Assembly (NCBI GenBank): GCA_019426215.1
Contig: CM033392.1
Location: 36,256,980 to 36,320,979 of the forward strand
DNA from: Buddleja alternifolia
Lineage: Eukaryota > Streptophyta > Magnoliopsida > Lamiales > Scrophulariaceae
Length of the DNA: 64,000 nucleotides
Reading direction: 5' to 3'
The position numbers were made by a program, and so were the translations under genes. Below are positions 57,596 through 64,000 of this stretch, piece after piece; within the stretch, counting starts at the first letter, position 1; each line of letters starts with the position of its first letter. The notes under the pieces were generated by a model. The model was given only the letters and a program-made list of their open reading frames with translations. It was not told the origin of the DNA and searched no databases.

Positions 57596-59233
57596 TGACA
57601 CGACAGAATCTTACGTGTATGCACAGCAAGTGTACTGGTCGTGTGTAGTAATAAAGTGGACGTTAAGTCCGAGTATATCGTCTCCACAGGGACAACTACT
57701 ATCTAAGTACCGAGACTACTGTATTATTCTTTTCTAAGTTAGATTGGTCGATAAGAAGTTGATTTAACTAATTATCAAAACAAGAAAATAAACTAAGGCA
57801 AATCCAAACCAAACAAAGGGAGAAAGCAATGGAGAGAAGCGATTAAGGCACATGGTTTAACCATTTATGTATTTCGATTGTGATTAAGGTTCTAATGGAT
57901 TATTAGATGGATTTAGCTAAGGCGAAATTCCCTAACGTTCGTACAACCCAATCTCTTGGCATAGCAACCCTACCTTAGTTAACGATTTCCTATATATCTC
58001 TATATGAAAACCCGTCTTAACAAAGATGCATTTAAGGTCTAGGAATTCCCCACGTGAATGGAAAGACACCTAAAGAAACCGAGTCTATCTCTAGTCGGTT
58101 TAACTATAGGGTATTCAATGTTTATATCTTCCCTAGGTTATTATCTCTCGATCTCTAACCTAGGCATTTTATCGAACACTTGGTGATCAAACAAGTGAAG
58201 CATTGAGATCAACTATTGAATACGTAACTAAAACCAACATTAATCCAATAAAAACCAAGGTAAGAACAATCAAAATACATAAACGGCCTAGCCACGGCCT
58301 TAATCAAATAAGTTTAGCTCATATTCATGTCATAAGTACGGATCTGAATCATACAAATCATATTAGAGAGTTGGAAAAAGTTAAGAAATAAAGATCTAAA
58401 AACTCCCGAATAATCGTGATGATTTTGATCCCTCGTTGAATGCTCCGTTGTCTTGCGCGGTGCTTCAAGGAGACGTTATGACTTTCAATCTTCTTTCCAA
58501 AGTGTTTCTCTCCTCCCTTTTGGTGTTTGGCTGCTCTCAAGTGTCTATCTTTGTAGAAATGACCTGAATGGTCTATTTATAGACAAGTCCGCCGCCTCGA
58601 ATGCCGCGGCATTGGGTGTTGAACGCCACGGCGTTCCATTCTGCTTATCATCGCCGCGGCGTTGAGTGGTGAACGCCGCGGTGTTCCCCTACTGCTCCGT
58701 CCAATTTTGGTAAAATATGCATAACGTTCTCTACCAATGTCGGAATACACTGATTCAAGTTTCTGTAGAATCCTAAAACAAATATCTACAACTCTCAAGA
58801 AGACGCCATGGTCCAAATCTGTTGTTAAAGATGATAAAAATATCTCACAAGTCACTGCATGAGAAAACTCCATCGTAAGACGTCTCGTCCGATGAATTTT
58901 TCACCTCCTTCCCTACATATCTGATCTTTTTCTTCAACATAAGAAATGTACCTTTGCCTCTTATCTTTCCATTGGTAAACCAAGTGTGTAATTTGGACAT
59001 GGTTAGAGAAATTGATTCCTAAAACTCTAGCACTGCGCAGACAACATTTTACCTTGTGTTGTATCTTTTTGCATGATTTACCTTCAATCCTTGTTTTTCC
59101 TCCAAATGAAATGTTATTCTAGAAAATTTGAGAAAACAAGGGTCCAAGCATCATATGTCATCAAATTATCAAGAAAACAATCAAAACCAAGTCAATAAAC
59201 GGGGGAAAACTAGTGTAAAAATAACATATATCA
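57596..59233 (-). repeat. 5' LTR of element B
   Basis: 1638 bp, same ends as 52953-54593. Confidence 0.94.
58599..58686. promoter_or_regulatory. Palindrome array next to the TATA box, element B 5' LTR
   Basis: Units lie at 58599-58614 (gaatgccgcggcattg), 58621-58636, 58651-58664 and 58671-58686. Several have changed relative to the other LTR, some in both arms at once. The TATA box (tctataaatag on the minus strand) lies at about 58572-58583. Confidence 0.8.
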
Positions 59234-59238
59234 GGTCT

Positions 59239-59289
59239 ATTCAACCCTCCCCCCTTCTAGACCCTTTCGTACGCCACTTGGGACCACCA
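59239..59289 (+). repeat. 3' LTR of the Sirevirus, part after element B
   Basis: 'ttctagaccctttcgtacgc' and the end ggaccacca match, in reverse complement, the start of the solo LTR at 5191-5250. This proves that the two halves belong to one LTR. Confidence 0.93.
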
Positions 59290-59294
59290 CGGAT

Positions 59295-60370
59295 AGATAA
59301 AATTTTGCATAAAATAACATCATGGACAGCCTAGTACTTGGCTTTTGCAGGGAGGGTATTACTAATTAAAGCGGTTTTGTTTGGTGTTCAAATGTATTGG
59401 AGCCAAATTTTCCCACTCCCTATAGCAGTGGTGCATGAGATGAGAGATTGTGTACATTATATCTGTGGAGCGGTAAAACAACAGGGAAGGGTTATGCTGT
59501 TATTAGTTGGAAAGATATTTGTTTACCTAAAAAGGAGGGAGGTTTAGGAATTATTGCATTGGGGCAGTGGAACATGGCAGCTATATTCAAGCAAATCTGG
59601 AATATAGCAACCAAGGCAGATTCATTATGGATTCGTTGGGTGCATGCCTATTATCTAAAATCCAGGAGTGTATGGACAATTGAAGCTAAATTTTATGATT
59701 CATGTTTCTGGAAGAGGCTCATTGCCATAAGGGGAGAGTTTATAGATGCAATTGATTTGGCTCACAACAAATGGAAAGATGGAAGCTTCACAATTAAAAA
59801 GGCCTACACGCCTGTCATGAAGCACTATGAGCATGTCGCCTGGAGGAAGGTTATATGGGGTAAAGGTCCCGTTGCCAGACATAGAATAATCCTATGGATG
59901 GCAATGCTTAATAGACTCAAGACTCAAGATTGATTGAGTGTTTGGATGGAAAATATACAAACAGGCTGCTTGTTGTGCAACAGGGAAGAAGAGAGCAGAA
60001 ACCACATCTTTTTTGAGTGTGCATATACAAAAGATGTGATGCAAAGATGTTGGCAGATAATGAACCTAAAGTGCAGGACATCCTGCTGGAATGAAGTGGT
60101 GCAGTGGAGTGCTAAAATAAGTGAGGGAAAGACGGTTTTGAGTTGTAAAAAACGAGCGTTATTTGCCTCAATTGTTTACTTTATTTGGATAGAAAGAAAT
60201 AGGCGATTGTTTTCGAAAGAACAGAGTAGTGTTAGTAGACTAACTGATAGAATATGGCAAGCAGTAGAATACAAGTTTGAAGGCATGTAAATACCAGGTA
60301 TGCCTGGGGAGAGTTTGTAAAGATTGAGATATATAATATGCTCTTACTAGTTCCGAAAAAAAAAAAAAAA
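59295..60370 (+). pseudogene. LINE ORF2 fragment, right part, with poly(A) tail
   Basis: The frame resumes with ILHKITSW and continues with FAGRVLLIKAVLFGVQMYW. After a stop at 59332 and a frameshift near 59460-59520 it reads LPKKEGGLGIIALGQWNM and 'HRIILWMAMLNRLKTQD'. The zinc-binding RVT-associated domain (CLLCNREEESRNHIFFEC) follows a stop at 59931 and ends at 60290. A run of 15 A at 60356-60370 is the tail. I could not find a convincing target duplication for the LINE. Confidence 0.88.
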
Positions 60371-60740
60371 GAAGTGAGACAACCCATAGACAAGAGGGAC
60401 TATAGGAGTCATTTTCCCTAAAATATTTGTATCACCTTCCCTGAACTTTTGGCTTTCTACATGCCCCTGCAAATTGATTTTTCAGAAGATACCTCCTCAC
60501 TATTAACAATATTTTATCATATTCTAACACTATAATTCTCTCTCTTTCATTGTCTTTATGAGAAAAGAATAATTCCCCAAGAACTAGTTCCAGTATTTTC
60601 ATAATTGATGTGCCACTCTTACTAACCGATGAGTATAAATTAACGTTCGTACCTTTAAAATTAATACCTAAATTTTATCATATTAAGCAAGATATCTATT
60701 TGAAAAAGCTTGATGCAGGCTAGAACTTGAATATAAGGTA
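60371..60740. other. Short gene-less gap
   Basis: Sequence between the LINE tail and the next LTR. Nothing recognised. Confidence 0.5.
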
Positions 60741-61173
60741 TGTCGGAAATTTATAACATATAACATGCGAATTCGATGTATAAACACTTACAGAATTCGA
60801 ATCTTTACTTGATTGTTTCACACTTCTTCCACACGGCTTCGACGCTCCATAAGGTCTGCAATCTCAATCACGGGGAGAGAGATGACTATCCACAATCCAA
60901 GAACTTCAAATGGTGAATCTTCTTTGTCGAATTACACCAAAATATGATTTTCATGCCATTGCATTTTACCCCTCCATTTTGCTACGAATTTTCAGTTATC
61001 TTTCTTGTTCTATTTTTTTTATTTCAAACATAAGAAATACTTATGAGAGAGGGAGGGAGTTGGGGTAGTTTTATCCTACAAAAAAACTACTCCCTCCTTT
61101 TCTTTCTTTCAAATTAATATGGGTAGGGTCAAGCCCTCATGGGCGACCCATGACCGATATCCAATTTCCAACA
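60741..61173 (-). repeat. 3' LTR of a minus-strand copia element
   Basis: TGTCGGAAAT..TTTCCAACA, 433 bp. On the minus strand it starts TGTTGGAAATTGG directly after gtgcgagtgggaga (61174-61187), a classic copia polypurine tract. The outer flank aggta should be one target copy; the partner lies outside the window. Confidence 0.72.
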
Positions 61174-62350
61174 TCTCCCACTCGCACATGAGGGCTAGAC
61201 ATACATCTGGTGTAACCGTAACAACATATTCACAATTTCATACAAGCAAATGGATCGTGTGACCAGCGAGCATATATGATGAGCTTCGAGCTATACACCG
61301 GTTAAGGATATATAGCAACTCAATATCGAATAATATGAGGACAACTTCTCACTATACCCCAGACATCTTTTTACTACACAAGTCAACGTATCTCTTGTCC
61401 CTCAAACAATATTCAAGAGCATGCTTGAGTTCTATTTAATTCTATGTATTCACCATTATGTTTAAAACACTAAGTTTGACATAATTGGCCGGCCTGTGAA
61501 TACAAAATACGTGTCAGACAAAGTTAATCTTCCTTTCCCACTAGAATCTCTCAACTATATTATAGCTGCTTTCCTAGACATATACCGCATTGCCGAATCA
61601 TTCATGGCTATTGGTAATATGCTAAAGTAGCAACACTAAAATAAAGCTTTAAGAAATAGTTGAAAGTCATAAGGGTATAATTTAGGTTACATAAACCTTT
61701 GAGTCTCACACAATGAGAAAGCAGGGATTTTTCTCATTACTCCAACGGTCATATAGCACACGCGGTATGAAACACGTGCTACAATGTTTTTCTTCCTATT
61801 TGGAAGCGTATGTCATGATTCAAATCAAATACACTGTACAGATCTTAGTTCAAGTGTATCTCAACACTTAACTTGAGTTTTGTTCTTGTTCGTCCTCCAT
61901 TAATAACAATCTCAAGAAAACTCACATCTGGCTTCTAGATAAGTCAATGGATGGTGGGAATCCATTTCGATTACATTAATTCATAACAGTAATCTTATCT
62001 TGATTATCAATCAAGGCGACATCATTTCTACGTATGATTTCGTGTCACACAAAATCAAAAATGTCTCATCTCTACACATTACTCAATGTCAGAGGCGATT
62101 GCTCGTGTGAGAGAGCCAATCTCAACTTATCAGACATACCTTTAGACATCGAGTGCATATCATCACATACATGCTTAGAAAACACATCACTCAAATGTCA
62201 AACATTTATGGGCATAAATCTCTATGAACATCCTTTAGTTCGAAAGGAGATCACATTTTACGCAATTCTAGAGATCTAACTTGACCAACAAATATATCTA
62301 TAGGCTAAGGCCAAGCACTAACTTTAGCCACTTCTAAATGCGTATACATT
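61174..62350 (-). other. Internal 3' region of the minus-strand copia element
   Basis: No pol motif is visible on either strand. The ORF at 62034-62279 has no recognisable domain. The element is cut at 62350 by element C and its rest lies beyond the window. Confidence 0.5.
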
Positions 62351-62889
62351 TGATAGATGTTATTTTTACACTAGTTTTCCCCCGTTTATCGACTTAGTTT
62401 TGATTGTTTCCTTGATAATTTGATCACATATGATGCTTTGATCCTTGTCTTCTCATATTTTATAGAATAACATAACATTTGGAGGAAAAGAACAAGGATT
62501 GAAGGTAAATCATGCATAAAGATACAAACTGTCTGCGCAGTGATAGAGTTTATTGAATAGAGTTCTCTACCCATGTCCAAATTACACACTAGATTTACCA
62601 ATGGAAAGATAAGAGGCAAAGGTACATTTCTTATGTTGAAGACAAAGATCAGATATGTAGGGAAGGAGGTGAAAATGTCATCGGAAGAGACGTCTTACGA
62701 TGGAGTTTTCTCATTCAGTGACTTGTGAGACAACTTTGTCATCTTTAACGTTTGATTTCTGCCCTCGTGTCTTCTGGAGAGTTGTAGATCTTTGTTTTAG
62801 GATTCTACGGAAACTTGAATCAGTGAATTCTGACATCGGTAGAGAAAGTTATGCGAAGTTTACCAAAACTGACTGGAGCAGCAGGGGAC

Positions 62890-62978
62890 GAACGCCGAGG
62901 CGTTCATCCACGAACGCCGCGGCGTTCACATGCAGTAGCCAACGCCGAGGCGTTCAACAAGCGAACGCCGCGGCGTTC
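62890..62978. promoter_or_regulatory. Palindrome array in the LTR of element C
   Basis: Four units lie at 62890-62905, 62912-62927, 62940-62955 and 62963-62978. The second and fourth are the perfect 16 bp palindrome GAACGCCGCGGCGTTC. The first has GA at the centre. Confidence 0.88.
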
Positions 62979-62993
62979 GAGGCAGCGGGTTGG

Positions 62994-63003
62994 TCTATAA
63001 ATA
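62994..63003 (+). promoter_or_regulatory. TATA box of element C LTR
   Basis: tctataaata lies 16 bases after the last palindrome, so transcription should start near 63030. Confidence 0.75.
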
Positions 63004-63950
63004 CCCCTTTTAGTCATTTTTTACCCTAACTCACCTTGGATATCAGCAACCACACGAAAATAGAGAGAGGGAGAGCTTAGAAGAGAAGATTAAAGGTCAA
63101 AACATGGAGAATTCAACAAGGAATCCACATCTCTACAAGAATTAGGGAGTTTTTACATATTTGTTTCTTGAATTTGTTCAAATCTCCTATGACTTGTATG
63201 ATTTATATTTGCACTTTTGACATGAATATGAGCTAAACTTGTTTGATTGAGGCCATGGATAGGCCGTTTATGTTATTTTGATTGTTGATTTGTTGGTGTT
63301 TATTGGATTAATTTTGGTTTTAGCTATGTATTCAATATTTGATCTCAATGCTACATTTGCTTGATCACCAAGTGTTTGATAAAATGCCTAGGTTAGAGAT
63401 CGAGAGATAATAACCTAGGGAAGATATAAACATTAAATACCCTATAGTTAAACCGACTAGAGATAGACTCGGTTTCTTTAGGTGGCTTTCCATTCACGTG
63501 GGGAATTCCTAAACCTTAAATGCATCCTCGTTAATCGGGTTTTCATATAGAGATATATAGGAAATCGTTACCAAGGGTAGGGTTGCTATGCCAAGAGATT
63601 GGGTAGTACGTACGTTAGGGAATTTCGCCTTAGCTAAATCAATCTAATAATCCAATAGAACCTAAATCACAATCTAAATGCATAATCGGTTGAACCATGT
63701 GCCTTGATCGCTTCTCTCTATTGTTTCCTCCCTTTATTTGGTGTGATGTTGCCTTAGTTTGTTTTCTAGTATTTATTAATTAGTTAATCAACCTTTCTAT
63801 CGACCGATTTAACTTAGAATTGAGTAATATAGTAGTCTTGGTACTTAGATTATAGTTGTCCCTGCGGATACGATAACCCCGGACTTAGAAATCCACTTTA
63901 CTTCTTACGCGACCTAGTTCTCTTGCTAGGATTTTGTCGTGTCATGTTTT

Positions 63951-63967
63951 TGGCGCCGTTGCCGGGG
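63951..63967 (+). other. Primer binding site of element C
   Basis: TGGCGCCGTTGCCGGGG, six bases past the LTR end, is identical to that of element A. The remaining 33 bases are the start of the leader. Confidence 0.93.
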
Positions 63968-64000
63968 ACAACTATGGTATCTAATATTGAGATTCTCTTA

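Larger units (their letters stand above)
52953..59233 (-). mobile_element. Gypsy element B, non-autonomous, nested in the Sirevirus LTR
   Basis: LTRs 52953-54593 and 57596-59233 are flanked by GGTCT (52948-52952 and 59234-59238). The minus-strand primer site lies next to the right LTR (57573-57589) and the polypurine tract (gctaagtttgggggtag) next to the left one. The internal 3 kb hold one ORF and no gag-pol. Its LTR differs in sequence from that of element A but shares length class, ORF C-terminus and hairpin motif. The LTR is of the same family as element C. Confidence 0.95.
40781..59289 (+). mobile_element. Ty1/copia element, Sirevirus lineage, full length with nested element B
   Basis: LTRs at 40781-42234 and 51498-52952 plus 59239-59289 surround gag, protease, integrase, RT and RNase H in copia order. 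A further 2.7 kb frame follows pol, as in Sireviruses. Flanks are ctgat (40776-40780) and cggat (59290-59294), a 5 bp duplication with one change. The LINE frame resumes after the second copy. Without element B it is about 12.2 kb. Gag, the protease start, the RT end and the last ORF are all broken. Confidence 0.92.
62351..63944 (+). repeat. 5' LTR of gypsy element C (same family as B)
   Basis: TGATAGATGTTATT..TGTCGTGTCA is the reverse complement, with differences, of the element B LTRs. The primer site follows at once, so this is the 5' LTR of an element running off the right edge. The left flank acatt should be one target copy. Confidence 0.92.

Noticed and set aside
60371..60400. Target duplication of the LINE
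   Set aside because: Candidates such as gaagtgaga and gaagaggga match only loosely, and the left flank is itself a tandem repeat.
62700..63029. ORF of 109 codons in the LTR of element C (and partners at 53927 and 58577)
   Set aside because: It overlies the palindrome array and TATA box and is a by-product of GC-rich repeats. The copies share it because the LTRs are homologous.

Overview
This is a stretch of plant nuclear DNA, almost certainly from a flowering plant. It is AT-rich and built almost entirely of retroelements: Ty1/copia and Ty3/gypsy LTR retrotransposons, a LINE and an endogenous caulimovirid (plant pararetrovirus). No host gene, tRNA or rRNA could be supported. I cannot name the species.

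Layout. (1) 1-9095: a copia-type element with an intact gag, no recognisable pol and a long leader. Its left LTR runs off the window and its right LTR is cut at 9095. A solo Sirevirus-type LTR (5191-6737, target duplication ATGTT) sits inside it. (2) 9096-10433: an LTR-like block in opposite orientation. (3) 10434-13753: non-coding DNA with a small hAT-like element. (4) 13754-25026: a complete but decayed Tat-lineage gypsy element (target duplication GTCTC) with gag, protease, RT, two RNase H domains and integrase. A convergent antisense ORF follows pol, then an antisense copia fragment. (5) about 26414-40110: a near-complete endogenous caulimovirid with tRNA-Met primer site, two small ORFs, coat protein, movement protein, protease, RT-RNase H, one more ORF and a pregenome-type promoter. 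Non-autonomous gypsy element A (28736-35098, target duplication CTAAC) splits it. (6) 40533-60370: a three-level nest. A 5'-truncated LINE is interrupted by a Sirevirus copia element (40781-59289), whose 3' LTR is interrupted by non-autonomous gypsy element B (52953-59233, target duplication GGTCT). (7) 60741-62350: the 3' end of a minus-strand copia element, interrupted at 62351 by element C, a relative of B on the plus strand that runs off the window.

Elements A and B lack gag-pol but each keeps one uninterrupted minus-strand ORF. The two ORFs share a C-terminal domain of about 130 residues that I do not recognise. A and B also share a hairpin motif after the ORF. A, B and C share an Asp-tRNA-type primer site and GC-rich palindrome arrays in the LTR; in B and C these arrays lie just upstream of the TATA box. 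The autonomous-type elements (Tat, Sirevirus, LINE, virus) all carry stops or frameshifts. The non-autonomous family A/B looks young: the LTRs of A differ at only about a dozen positions in 1740 bp. The target duplications give the order of events: LINE, then Sirevirus, then B; virus, then A; gag-only copia, then solo LTR.
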